The notes under the pieces were generated by a model. It did not search any database. It was not told where the DNA came from and saw only the letters and a program-made list of their open reading frames with translations. Made by a program: the position numbers and the translations under genes. Shown piece by piece: positions 54,204 to 62,587 of a stretch of 64,000 bases of DNA; position 1 is the first letter of the stretch; each line of letters opens with the position of its first letter. Source of the stretch: Mucilaginibacter boryungensis (GTDB lineage Bacteria > Bacteroidota > Bacteroidia > Sphingobacteriales > Sphingobacteriaceae); assembly GCF_015221995.1 (NCBI RefSeq), contig NZ_JADFFM010000002.1, positions 744,001 to 808,000 on the forward strand. The letters run 5' to 3'.

Positions 54204-55958
54204 ATGAAAACACTAAATAAATTATGGGGAGCTGCCTTAATGGTATTAGCACTAATACTGGTATCCCCCCAGCGGTCGAAGGCGCAATATGGCGGCGAGA
54301 TCACTTTCCAGACTTTTTACGACGAACTTTCCCCTTACGGCACCTGGATAGACGACCCTGATTACGGGGATGTTTGGGTGCCCGATGCCGGGGTCGATTT
54401 TAGGCCTTATGCCACTAACGGCCACTGGGTAGTAACACCATATGGTAATACCTGGGTATCCGATTATGATTGGGGCTGGGCGCCATTTCATTATGGCCGC
54501 TGGCGCTTTGACGATTATTATGGCTGGGAATGGATACCCGATTATGAATGGGGACCGGCCTGGGTTAGCTGGCGCAGCGGAGGCGATTACTATGGCTGGG
54601 CACCGTTACGCCCGGGGATAAGTATCGACCTGGCTTTTGGCAACTATAACGCACCCGATTTTTACTGGATATTTGCGCCGCGCGCTTATATTACCAGTCC
54701 GCGTATTTATAACTATTATGTACCGCGTACCAGGGTGGTAACCATAATAAGGAATACTACTGTTATACGTAATGATTATGCCTACAATAACCACAGGTAT
54801 ATTGCTGGCCCGCCAACACGCGATATTGAGCGTTATACACACACCCGCGTACCTGTTTATAATATTAATAATATAAGCAGGCCCGAGCGTACCCGTGTGC
54901 AAAATAACTCGGTTGTATTGTATCGCCCTGTAGTAGCCCGTACACCTGACGCAAGGCCCACTAAAGTGGTTGACGCACGCGCCTATCGTGATGCAAATCC
55001 TTCACAACGTATTGCCGAACAACGCGGGGCCGCACGTATCAATCATGAAAATGCAGCCAGATTAGCCAATTTTGCCCGCACTGCGCCCGCCGATAACAGG
55101 ATAATTAGAGAGAATAACAGGCCAAATATTCCCCGTACCGACAGGCAGCCAACACCTGTTAACCGTCCCGGCCAGCCTGTAATGAACGATCAGCAAAGGC
55201 AGCAGCAAGATCAGCAACGCCAAGCCCGTCAACAACAGGAACAACAGCGCCAGCAACAACAAGGCCAGCGTCCGCCGTTCGACCAACAAACACAGCAACA
55301 GCGTGAACAAGCCCGCCAGCAACGTGAGCAACAAAGGCAGCAGCAAAACCCACCACAGCCACAGGATCAACAAAGGCAACAGTGGGAGCAACAACGCCAG
55401 CAACGCGAACAACAAAGGCAACAGCAGCGCCAGCAGGACGATCAGCAACGCCGCCAGCGCCCGCCGGTTGACCAGGCAGCACAGCAGCAACAAGCCGAGC
55501 AACAAAGGCAGCAAGCTGAACAGGCCCGTCAACAACAACAGGAGCAGCAAAGGCAACAGCAACAAGCTGAACAGCAAAGACAGCAACAACGCCAGCAGCA
55601 AGAGCAACAAAGGCAACAGCAAGAGCAACAAAGGCAACAGCAGCGTCAACAGGACGATCAGCAACGCCGGCAGCGCCCGCCGGTTGATCAGGCAGCACAG
55701 CAACAACAAGCTGAACAACAAATGCAACAACAGCAGGAGCAACAGCGTCAAGCCCGTCAACAACAAATGCAGCAGCAACAGGATCAACAGCGCCAACAGC
55801 AAATGCAACAACAGCAGGAGCAACAGCGTCAGGCCCGTCAACAGCAAATGCAACAACAGCAGGCGCAGCAAGCTGCCCAACGACAACAGCAGCAACAAGA
55901 GGCCCAACGTAAGCAACAGGACGACCAACAAAAGCAGCGTCCGCCCAGGCCATTATAA
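54204..55958 (+). CDS. Exported protein, DUF6600-like, with a long Gln/Arg-rich tail
   Basis: The 584-aa protein has a signal peptide (to SKAQ, about residue 28). An aromatic YXWXP-type region (about 30-145) follows: FYDELSPYGTWIDDPDYGDVWVPD, WGWAPFHYGRWRFDDYYGWEWIPDYEWGPAWVSWR. This matches the DUF6600/proline-rich exported protein group. After a beta-rich linker, residues about 325-584 are almost pure Gln, Arg and occasional Ala, Glu, Asp. Two blocks in the tail are near-identical and 72 codons apart, so it grows by in-frame duplication. Location is probably periplasm or cell surface; role unknown. A GNRA-type terminator follows. Confidence 0.82.
   Translation: MKTLNKLWGAALMVLALILVSPQRSKAQYGGEITFQTFYDELSPYGTWIDDPDYGDVWVPDAGVDFRPYATNGHWVVTPYGNTWVSDYDWGWAPFHYGRWRFDDYYGWEWIPDYEWGPAWVSWRSGGDYYGWAPLRPGISIDLAFGNYNAPDFYWIFAPRAYITSPRIYNYYVPRTRVVTIIRNTTVIRNDYAYNNHRYIAGPPTRDIERYTHTRVPVYNINNISRPERTRVQNNSVVLYRPVVARTPDARPTKVVDARAYRDANPSQRIAEQRGAARINHENAARLANFARTAPADNRIIRENNRPNIPRTDRQPTPVNRPGQPVMNDQQRQQQDQQRQARQQQEQQRQQQQGQRPPFDQQTQQQREQARQQREQQRQQQNPPQPQDQQRQQWEQQRQQREQQRQQQRQQDDQQRRQRPPVDQAAQQQQAEQQRQQAEQARQQQQEQQRQQQQAEQQRQQQRQQQEQQRQQQEQQRQQQRQQDDQQRRQRPPVDQAAQQQQAEQQMQQQQEQQRQARQQQMQQQQDQQRQQQMQQQQEQQRQARQQQMQQQQAQQAAQRQQQQQEAQRKQQDDQQKQRPPRPL
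55186..55950 (+). repeat. In-frame CAG/CAA/CGC low-complexity repeat
   Basis: This encodes the Gln/Arg tail. Blocks 55411-55505 and about 55627-55721 are near-identical (both with GACGATCAGCAACGCCG then CAGCGCCCGCCGGTTGA), offset by 216 bases. Mixed CAG/CAA codons suggest selection against slippage. The antisense frame reads as poly-Leu and is a shadow. Confidence 0.85.
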
Positions 55959-55979
55959 GTAATGAAAATATAAAGAGAG

Positions 55980-56009
55980 ATCGCACTGGCAACGGTGCGA
56001 TTTTTTTTG
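55980..56009 (+). terminator. Intrinsic terminator with GCAA tetraloop
   Basis: Stem ATCGCACTG/CGGTGCGAT (one G-T pair) closed by GCAA and followed by eight T. It starts 22 bases after the stop codon of the Gln-rich protein. Confidence 0.9.
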
Positions 56010-56387
56010 GAAATTTTGGGCAAAAAAAAGCCGAAAACACTCTCGCAGTTTTTTCGGCCCTACATCTACCTATGAAAAACAGCCCTTTGGAAGGGCATTA
56101 AACCAAATTCAATTGATGTGCCAGTTGTGTAATATGCCTTAATTCAGCAATAAAAGCGGTTTTGCAGCTGGTGTCACTAATTTGCTTTGGGAATGCATTC
56201 CACAAAGCGGGGATATTTTAACACGAACAGCTTTCGCATCGTTAGCAACAGCCATCACAAACTTAAATAGACACTTAAGATTTATTTTGCTTTATTCGTC
56301 CCAGCAATCGCTTGTTTCATCACATTTATACTTGTATTTTGTAACAATCCTTTACTTTGGGCGTTTCATAGTTGATAATTGACACTA
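56010..56387. other. Intergenic region with a second hairpin
   Basis: A stem GCCGAAAA/TTTTCGGC (56030-56058) faces minus with a T run, although no minus-strand gene ends here. A small hairpin around AGCCCTTTGGAAGGGC sits near 56081-56097. No convincing gene; the open frame at 56182-56382 begins with TTG and looks random. Confidence 0.5.
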
Positions 56388-57506
56388 ATGAGAAAAGTTA
56401 CACGCTTTTTTTGGTTCTGTTCGGGAGCCCATATAGAAACTCTTAAAAAATACCCAATCGAACACAACAAGTATGTGGGCATAGGGGCTACTATATTTTT
56501 TACCGCGCTTTTTGCCAGTCTTTCGGGCGGGTATGCCATGTATTTTGTTTTCAGCGGCAGTGCTTTTGCCGTAGGCTTTGCCGTTTTGTTTGGCTTGCTT
56601 TGGGGCACGGCCATTTTTAATATGGACCGCTACATTGTATCCAGCATTAATAAAGAAGGCACCACTAATCAACAGATATTGCAGGCATCACCGCGTATTT
56701 TACTGGCTATTATGATAGGTATAGTGATATCGCGCCCGCTGGAACTGAAGATATTTGATAAAGAGATACGCCAAAAACTAAAAACATCGTATCTGAAAGG
56801 CCAAAACCGCAAAATAGATACCCTGCAAAAAACCTATCAGCAAAAATATGCGATGGAGCTGACCAAAAACCTTGACCTGAAAAAGGAAAAGGATTCGCTG
56901 GAGAAAGACATTAACCGGTCGCGCTACCAATTGAACCAGGAAGTTTTTGGCGATAAAACCAATCAAACATCGGGCATTACAGGGTATGGTACTTATGCCA
57001 AGCAAAAAGAAGGCGTGCTGCTTGAAAAGCAAAACCGGCTTAAAACGGTGACCGATGATCTGGGTAAAATGGACCAGTACCTTAGTCAGCGAAAACAGTT
57101 TGAAGGTTTGAATGACCTGCGTTTGTTTACCCCGCACCAATTGGATAGCCTTGTAGCTATTGCCGGTTTTGCCGACCGCAACTGGGCGCTGGGACAACTA
57201 TCCTATAATGATAACGGCACACGCGACCTGGATACTTACCTGGCCATTTCTTTTATAGGTTATCTTTTTATTTTGTTTGAATGCTTACCGGTATTTGTAA
57301 AGTTAATGTCGCCAAAAGGTCCGTATGATGTAGCGCTGGCTAAAATATATGAAGCCAACGTGCATTTTGCAGAAAAAGATAAAGACCGCGACATGGCTGT
57401 AACCGACAGTATTTTTGACCACAGCCTGGATACTGATGTTGAACGGCGAAAGAAGATCATTTCTGCACAATCCGACTATGACTTTGAACGGCATAGTTAC
57501 GAGTAA
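56388..57506 (+). CDS. DUF4407 family membrane protein
   Basis: The 372-aa protein has the DUF4407 layout. A start MRKVTRFFWFCSGAHIETLKKYP is followed by two adjacent spans (about residues 30-75, with ASLSGGYAMYFVF and GLLWGTAIFNMDRYIVSS) and a third near 100-118. A long charged coiled coil (about 125-245) precedes a fourth span (about 280-300). Function unknown. ATG 56388 is preferred over a TTG three codons earlier. Confidence 0.9.
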   Translation: MRKVTRFFWFCSGAHIETLKKYPIEHNKYVGIGATIFFTALFASLSGGYAMYFVFSGSAFAVGFAVLFGLLWGTAIFNMDRYIVSSINKEGTTNQQILQASPRILLAIMIGIVISRPLELKIFDKEIRQKLKTSYLKGQNRKIDTLQKTYQQKYAMELTKNLDLKKEKDSLEKDINRSRYQLNQEVFGDKTNQTSGITGYGTYAKQKEGVLLEKQNRLKTVTDDLGKMDQYLSQRKQFEGLNDLRLFTPHQLDSLVAIAGFADRNWALGQLSYNDNGTRDLDTYLAISFIGYLFILFECLPVFVKLMSPKGPYDVALAKIYEANVHFAEKDKDRDMAVTDSIFDHSLDTDVERRKKIISAQSDYDFERHSYE

Positions 57507-57510
57507 TTAA

Positions 57511-57633
57511 TGTGCAGGTTTGCGAATATGTAGATGTGCAAATGAATTGCATTTCTATCATTTGCATATTCGCAAACCTGCATATCTACACATTATAATC
57601 ATCCGCGCATTTGCATATCTGCACATCTGCACA
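57511..57633. repeat. TTTGCA-type fold-back repeat before the SprT-like gene
   Basis: TGTGCAGGTTTGCGAATATGTAGATGTGCAAATG-like sequence (57511-57543) is inverted at 57558-57592. A further array of TTTGCATATCTGCACATCTGCACAT follows to 57633. Its last part supplies the -33 region of the next gene. Confidence 0.75.
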
Positions 57634-57642
57634 TTATCTTTG
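57610..57642 (+). promoter_or_regulatory. Full Bacteroidota-type promoter for the SprT-like gene
   Basis: TTTG (57610-57613), 21 bases, then TATCTTTG (57635-57642): both elements match the TTTG/TAnnTTTG pattern. Transcription would start near 57649, about 40 bases before the TTG start codon. Confidence 0.65.
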
Positions 57643-57689
57643 CTGTAAGCCCTGGGAGGGGACAAGCTTTAAAAAGCTGAACGATACAA

Positions 57690-58304
57690 TTGGATAAAGT
57701 AAAAGTATTAGAACAATATCTGCCGCCAGACGCGGCACCTCTTATTGGCCGCTGGATTGATTATTTTAAATGTGAATTCAAAATATCGCGCAACCGCGGC
57801 ACTAAATTTGGCGATTACCGCCCGCCATTTGATGGCAGGGGCCATCGTATCTCGGTTAATTACGATTTAAATGCTTACGCCTTCCTGGTTACTACCGTGC
57901 ACGAGTTTGCGCACCTGCATACCTGGAACGAGCATCAACATAAGGTAAAGCCGCACGGCCCGGAATGGAAAGGCAATTTTAAAAAGATGATGCAGCCTTT
58001 CTTCGAGAAGAACATCTTTCCGCCCGATGTGCATCATGCTATCACCAGGTACCTCAACAACCCCGCGGCTTCCAGTTGTTCCGATTTAAACCTGTACCGA
58101 TCGCTACGTAAATATGACCCGCCTAAAGAATCGGTCACCACGGTAGAGAAGCTGCCGATGAAAGCATTGTTTAAGTTAAAAGACGGACGTGTATTTCGTA
58201 AAGAAGAACAACTGCGCAAACGCTTTAAATGCGTGGAAGTTAAAAGCAGGCGGGTTTATTTATTTAGTCCCGTAGCAGAAGTGGAGCTGGTGGAAGCTCA
58301 CTAA
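57690..58304 (+). CDS. SprT-like zinc metalloprotease-fold protein
   Basis: The 204-aa protein has the SprT-like core: YFKCEFKISRNRGTKFGDYRPP, then VTTVHEFAHLHTW with HExxH (about residues 70-74) and a third His in KVKPHGPEWKGNFKKMMQ. SprT/Spartan domains act on DNA-protein crosslinks in eukaryotes; the bacterial role is not established. A cysteine zinc ribbon is not obvious. TTG is the only possible start: an in-frame TGA lies four codons upstream and the next ATG is past the active site. Confidence 0.88.
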   Translation: MDKVKVLEQYLPPDAAPLIGRWIDYFKCEFKISRNRGTKFGDYRPPFDGRGHRISVNYDLNAYAFLVTTVHEFAHLHTWNEHQHKVKPHGPEWKGNFKKMMQPFFEKNIFPPDVHHAITRYLNNPAASSCSDLNLYRSLRKYDPPKESVTTVEKLPMKALFKLKDGRVFRKEEQLRKRFKCVEVKSRRVYLFSPVAEVELVEAH

Positions 58305-58374
58305 CCCCCTGAAGGGGGAATACCATACCAATGTAAATAACCGAAAACCAGGCTTATCTCCCCTTCAGGGGGTT
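58303..58374. repeat. Inverted repeat between the SprT-like gene and hemH
   Basis: AACCCCCTGAAGGGGGA (58303-58319) pairs with TCCCCTTCAGGGGGTT (58359-58374). Each arm is also partly self-complementary (CCCCCTGAAGGGGG). There is no T run on plus, so it is a repeat element more than a classical terminator. Confidence 0.7.
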
Positions 58375-58395
58375 GGGGGGCTAATCTTTTTATCT

Positions 58396-58403
58396 TACTT
58401 TTG
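58396..58403 (+). promoter_or_regulatory. Candidate -7 box (TACTTTTG) of hemH
   Basis: An exact TAnnTTTG match 6 bases before the ATG, with TTG (58373-58375) 20 bases further upstream. The transcript would be almost leaderless. Confidence 0.5.
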
Positions 58404-58408
58404 CAGCG

Positions 58409-59425
58409 ATGGGCAAAAAAGGAGTTCTATTAGTTAATTTAGGCACGCCGGATAGCGCGGCAACGCCGGATGTACGCAAGTACCTTAACGAGTTTTTGAT
58501 GGATGGCCGGGTGATTGACATTAATCCAGTATCACGGGCATTACTTGTCAGGGGCATCATTGTTCCGTTCAGGGCGCCAAAATCGGCTAAGCTTTACCGC
58601 GAGATCTGGTCTGATGAAACTGGTTCCCCGTTATTATACTACAGTATTTTACAGCAAAAACTGTTACAGGAAAAATTGGGCGATGAATACATGGTAGAGT
58701 TGGCCATGCGTTATCAAACCCCATCTATTGAAGCTGCTTTAGACCGCCTGAAAAACGCCCTGGTAAGTGAGATTAAAGTTATTGCTTTATTTCCCCAATA
58801 TGCATCGGCCAGTACAGGTTCGGTATATGAAAAAGTAATGCGTTTAGTAGGCCAATGGCAAACTATCCCTAATATCTCGTTCGTAAATTCTTTTCATGAT
58901 AATCCCCTGATGATCGAAGCATTTGCGGATAATGCCAAAAAGCATCAGCCAGAAAATTACGACCATATCCTGTTCAGTTTTCATGGACTGCCCCAACGCC
59001 AACTGATAAAATGCGACCACACGCATAACCACTGCTTAAAAACTGCCGATTGCTGCCAAACCCTCACGGATGTAAATAAATTCTGTTACTCAGCACAATC
59101 ATATGATACGGCACGCCTTATTGCCGGGAAAATGGGCTTAAGCCCCGATCAATATACCGTATGCTTTCAATCGCGGCTTGGGAGCGACCCATGGGTACAA
59201 CCTTATACCAGCCAGGTAATAGCTAAACTTGCCGAAGAAGGCAAAAAGAAACTACTGGTATTTTGCCCTGCTTTTGTAGCCGATTGCCTGGAAACCGTAT
59301 ATGAAGTTTCGGTTGAATACCACGAGGAGTTCAAAGAAAAAGGCGGCGAGCACGTGCAACTGGTAGAAAGCCTGAACGATAACCCTAAATTTATTGAGGC
59401 ACTGGTGGGGATGGTGAAAAACTAA
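58409..59425 (+). CDS. hemH: Ferrochelatase
   Basis: Inserts Fe2+ into protoporphyrin IX (or coproporphyrin, depending on the pathway). The 338-aa protein has GVLLVNLGTPDSAATPDVRKYLNEFLMD at the start, the active-site His in ILFSFHGLPQRQL and the late Glu in CLETVYEVSVEYHEEF. Cysteines in CDHTHNHCLKTADCC suggest a 2Fe-2S or metal site as in some ferrochelatases. Its stop codon is directly adjacent to the proA stop codon (tail to tail, no gap). Confidence 0.95.
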   Translation: MGKKGVLLVNLGTPDSAATPDVRKYLNEFLMDGRVIDINPVSRALLVRGIIVPFRAPKSAKLYREIWSDETGSPLLYYSILQQKLLQEKLGDEYMVELAMRYQTPSIEAALDRLKNALVSEIKVIALFPQYASASTGSVYEKVMRLVGQWQTIPNISFVNSFHDNPLMIEAFADNAKKHQPENYDHILFSFHGLPQRQLIKCDHTHNHCLKTADCCQTLTDVNKFCYSAQSYDTARLIAGKMGLSPDQYTVCFQSRLGSDPWVQPYTSQVIAKLAEEGKKKLLVFCPAFVADCLETVYEVSVEYHEEFKEKGGEHVQLVESLNDNPKFIEALVGMVKN

Positions 59426-60676
59426 TTAGCCCCTCACCTGTCCATCGCCACGCACTACCCATTTATAGCTTGTAAGCTCGGCTAAACCCATTGGCCCGCG
59501 TGCATGCAGTTTTTGTGTACTTATCCCAATTTCTGCACCCAGGCCAAATTGTGCGCCATCAGTAAACGCGGTTGATGCATTGGCGTAAACGGCAGCAGCG
59601 TCAACCGTGTTCAGGAACGTTTCTATATTTTGTGCGTTTTCCGATACAATTGCCTCGCTATGTTTTGAGCTGTATTGCGCAATATGATCCAGCGCTTCTT
59701 TAAAACCCGCTACGGTTTTGATAGCCATTTTTAACGATAAAAATTCTGTACCAAAATGTTCGGGATGTGCATGTTGCAATAAAGCTGCAGGATAATGTCC
59801 ATCCAGTGCCTGGTACGATTGGTCATCCGCAAATATCTCTACCCCTTTCTCGGCTAATGGCTGTAAAATTTCAGGCAAAACGGGCAATAAACTTTGGTGT
59901 AGCACCAAACAGTCCAACGTATTACAAACGCTTGGCCGGCGTGTTTTTGAATTGAATACAATGGCTTTTAACTTTTCAATGCTTGCACTTTCATCGGCAT
60001 AGGTATGTACAATGCCCGCGCCGGTTTCAATAACCGGCACTTTACTATTTTGGCGTACAAAATTAATAAGGCCCTGGCTACCGCGGGGAATCAGCACATC
60101 AATGTAACCAATAGCGTTAAGCAGGGCTTCGGTGGCTTCGCGTTCAGGGGGAAGTAAGATAGCCACATCGCCGTCTAAGTTATGGTCGCCGAGTACATGA
60201 TGTATAACTTCGATAATGGCATTGTTTGAATATTCCGCGTCGCTACCACCTTTTAAAACAGCAACATTGCCGGTTTTAAAACATAACGAAAATACATCGA
60301 GCGTAACATTTGGCCGGGCTTCATATATTACTCCAACCACACCTAAGGGCACCCTTATTTTAGAGATATTTAAGCCATTGGGCATATCTTTTTCCAAAAG
60401 TAACTCTCCAACAGGGCTGGTTAACTTAACAACATTCCTGATATCATTCGCAATATCTTCTATACGTTGTGGTGTTAACTTTAACCGGTCGTATTTTGGA
60501 TCAGTTGGATCCATGCGATCAAGATCTTTTTGATTTGCTTCGATTAAGATTGGGCTATAAGATTCCACCCCATCGGCAAGTGCTAACAGTATTTCATCAA
60601 TTTTCTCAGTTGTTAAGCCCCAAAACACCTTTTGTGCTTTCCGTGCCCTTTCAAAATATTCGGTATAACCCATCAT
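59426..60676 (-). CDS. proA: Glutamate-5-semialdehyde dehydrogenase
   Basis: Second proline-synthesis enzyme: reduces gamma-glutamyl phosphate to glutamate semialdehyde with NADPH. The 416-aa aldehyde-dehydrogenase-fold protein has [34 protein letters not shown], the catalytic cysteine in [14 protein letters not shown], and the end [23 protein letters not shown]. Its ATG overlaps the proB stop codon by one base (TGATG), so translation is coupled. Confidence 0.96.
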   Translation of the reverse strand: MMGYTEYFERARKAQKVFWGLTTEKIDEILLALADGVESYSPILIEANQKDLDRMDPTDPKYDRLKLTPQRIEDIANDIRNVVKLTSPVGELLLEKDMPNGLNISKIRVPLGVVGVIYEARPNVTLDVFSLCFKTGNVAVLKGGSDAEYSNNAIIEVIHHVLGDHNLDGDVAILLPPEREATEALLNAIGYIDVLIPRGSQGLINFVRQNSKVPVIETGAGIVHTYADESASIEKLKAIVFNSKTRRPSVCNTLDCLVLHQSLLPVLPEILQPLAEKGVEIFADDQSYQALDGHYPAALLQHAHPEHFGTEFLSLKMAIKTVAGFKEALDHIAQYSSKHSEAIVSENAQNIETFLNTVDAAAVYANASTAFTDGAQFGLGAEIGISTQKLHARGPMGLAELTSYKWVVRGDGQVRG

Positions 60677-61755
60677 CAGGTATTTAAATATAGGTAATCG
60701 TAATGTACAAGCGGGCGATGGTTCTTTTGGCCAATACGCTCGCGCGCCTTGTCTGCCCCATATTCGGCAATACCCAAGCCTATTTGTTTACCGGTTTCGT
60801 CAACCAGCTTTATAATATCGCCTTTTTGGAAATCGGCAGTAATACTTACCACGCCAACAGGTAACAAGCTGGTTGCCTTGCTGGATGTTAATACCGTTTT
60901 GGCACCCTCATTAATCTGCACCACACCCTTGGCAAAGTTTTGCGAATGGGCAATCCATTTCTTTTTACCCGAGGTGTTTTTGCTGGGGATGAATTTGGTA
61001 TGGGTAACTTTATTCGCCAAAACATCCGTCAGGATATTATCTTTAGTGCCATTAGCAATATGTACAGCAATACCCAATTGGGCTACCTTTTGTGCCATGT
61101 TGCTTTTGGTGAGCATACCCCCCCGCCCAAACGACGAGCGTGATGAACTCACAAATGATGCAAAGTTGGTAGCCGTTCCATCTATCTCCTCAATCACTTT
61201 ACTACCAGCAATTTTTGGGTCGCCATCATAAAGGCCATCTACATTGCTAAGAATAATAAGCGCCTGGGCATTCAGCATAGAAGCTATCAGTCCGGCCAGT
61301 TCATCATTATCGGTAAACATCAGTTCGGTAACCGATACCACATCGTTCTCATTCACTACCGGGATAACGCCATGCTGCAGCAATATTTCTAAACAGTTTT
61401 TCATGTTCAGGTAATGCATTCGGTCGCGAAAATCCTCTTTGGTTACCAGCACCTGCGAACACAACATTTGATAAGCCTCGAACAAATGCGCATAGGTATT
61501 TATTAGCTTCACTTGCCCGATAGAGGCCAGCAACTGCCTCGCTGCTACGCTGTTCACCTTTTCATCAATACTGATCAGGCTTCGGCCCGATGCCACCGCA
61601 CCCGATGATACCAGGATTACCTCTTTGCCTTGTTTTTTTATTGCAGCAACCTGGTCTACCAAATGGCCAATACGCGCCACATCGGGCAAACCGTTGCTTT
61701 GGGTAAGCACATTCGAGCCAATTTTAATAATGATGCGTTGATAATTATTTGCCAT
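60676..61755 (-). CDS. proB: Glutamate 5-kinase
   Basis: First proline-synthesis enzyme, phosphorylating glutamate and normally feedback-inhibited by proline. The 359-aa protein has the amino-acid-kinase domain ([63 protein letters not shown]) and a C-terminal PUA domain (about 275-355, [14 protein letters not shown]). It forms an operon with proA. Confidence 0.96.
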   Translation of the reverse strand: MANNYQRIIIKIGSNVLTQSNGLPDVARIGHLVDQVAAIKKQGKEVILVSSGAVASGRSLISIDEKVNSVAARQLLASIGQVKLINTYAHLFEAYQMLCSQVLVTKEDFRDRMHYLNMKNCLEILLQHGVIPVVNENDVVSVTELMFTDNDELAGLIASMLNAQALIILSNVDGLYDGDPKIAGSKVIEEIDGTATNFASFVSSSRSSFGRGGMLTKSNMAQKVAQLGIAVHIANGTKDNILTDVLANKVTHTKFIPSKNTSGKKKWIAHSQNFAKGVVQINEGAKTVLTSSKATSLLPVGVVSITADFQKGDIIKLVDETGKQIGLGIAEYGADKARERIGQKNHRPLVHYDYLYLNT

Positions 61756-62088
61756 GATATTCGATTGGCTAATATAAGGCTTATTTTTAAATACGACTGA
61801 ATTAGTAGGGTAAATGCCAGAGAATTGCTTTTAAACCTTCAATCTGTTTTTTGAGGCTAAAGCCTTTTTTATTTTGCCTTTAACCGCCCCATAAATGGGA
61901 CGGCAATGAAATTTCATCTTACTTTTATTGCCGTTGGCTTCAGCCAACGGATAAGCCTTAATTATAAGATGGCTTTAGCCTCAAATTATACAATGTTGTT
62001 TTTAAAAGCGTGTTCTCTGGGGTAAATGCAGCTATCAATGATAGCTATGTCTTTATTAAACGGATTATAGAACAAGGTATTCTGGGTA
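61756..62088. other. Intergenic region filled by a fold-back element
   Basis: 333 bases without a gene, mostly occupied by the inverted-repeat element at 61851-61984. The last 100 bases before 62089 show nothing recognisable. Confidence 0.6.
61851..61984. repeat. MITE-like fold-back element with two inner hairpins
   Basis: Perfect 14-bp terminal inverted repeats TTGAGGCTAAAGCC (61851-61864) and GGCTTTAGCCTCAA (61971-61984) enclose two hairpins. One is CCGCCCCAT-AA-ATGGGACGG (61884-61903, one mismatch). The other is CCGTTGGCT-TC-AGCCAACGG (61931-61950, perfect). No ORF inside. It resembles a non-autonomous mobile or structured repeat. Confidence 0.75.
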
Positions 62089-62478
62089 TTATTCTTCCGG
62101 GTACGGGAAAAACACAAAATTTGCCCCTTCAGGAACTATTACAAATACACACATAAAATCGTGCGGGTTTTTGTAGGTATCTACAAAGCGTTGTTTCAAT
62201 TCTTTTTTAATGATGCCACGCTCCACAAATTCTTCCAGCGTACTTGCATTAATGTTCCAATCGGTATTCAGGTCCTCCTTTTCCATTACTGGCTCGCCCA
62301 GGCTAACCTCGTGCTGGTGGGCAATAAAAATGGGGTACTTAGATATCCCTTCCACCAAAATTTCAACGGCTACCTCGCGCAGCGATTCGCTATATAAACG
62401 CAGATCTACCTCTAAGCTTTTCAGCGGACTTTCTTTTTTTGGCCCGTTCGGGTCATTCAATAATTCTTGCGGATCCAT
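62089..62478 (-). CDS. Conserved Bacteroidota hypothetical protein, 129 aa
   Basis: A soluble protein with LKSLEVDLRLYSESLREVAVEILVEGISKYPIFIAHQHEVSLGEPVM and a C-terminal CVFVIVPEGANFVFFPYPEE. I know this type only as a conserved hypothetical that tends to lie next to rlmD in this phylum, as here. No function can be assigned. It has an ATG start and good codon use. Confidence 0.8.
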   Translation of the reverse strand: MDPQELLNDPNGPKKESPLKSLEVDLRLYSESLREVAVEILVEGISKYPIFIAHQHEVSLGEPVMEKEDLNTDWNINASTLEEFVERGIIKKELKQRFVDTYKNPHDFMCVFVIVPEGANFVFFPYPEE

Positions 62479-62496
62479 CCCTTAATACTTTTTCCA

Positions 62497-62576
62497 TTGT
62501 CATTTCGAGCGAGGAGAAATCTTTACTGCGTGATTGTCTCCACGCAAAAGGGCTCTCCCTGTGGTTCGAAATGACA
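62497..62576. repeat. Fold-back repeat between the hypothetical gene and rlmD
   Basis: GTCATTTCGAGCGAGGAGA at the left and GGTTCGAAATGAC at the right are inverted. It is related in type to the GTCATTGCGAGG repeat at 48537-48633. It may also serve as the 3' hairpin of rlmD. Confidence 0.65.
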
Positions 62577-62587
62577 CTTTGGTTTAT

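Noticed and set aside
55062..55931. 289-aa antisense Leu-rich ORF and other long frames opposite the Gln-rich tail
   Set aside because: They are the reverse complement and shifted frames of a CAG/CAA repeat; absence of stops is a composition effect.
56182..56382. 66-aa ORF before the DUF4407 gene
   Set aside because: TTG start, crosses the likely promoter region, no protein-like pattern.
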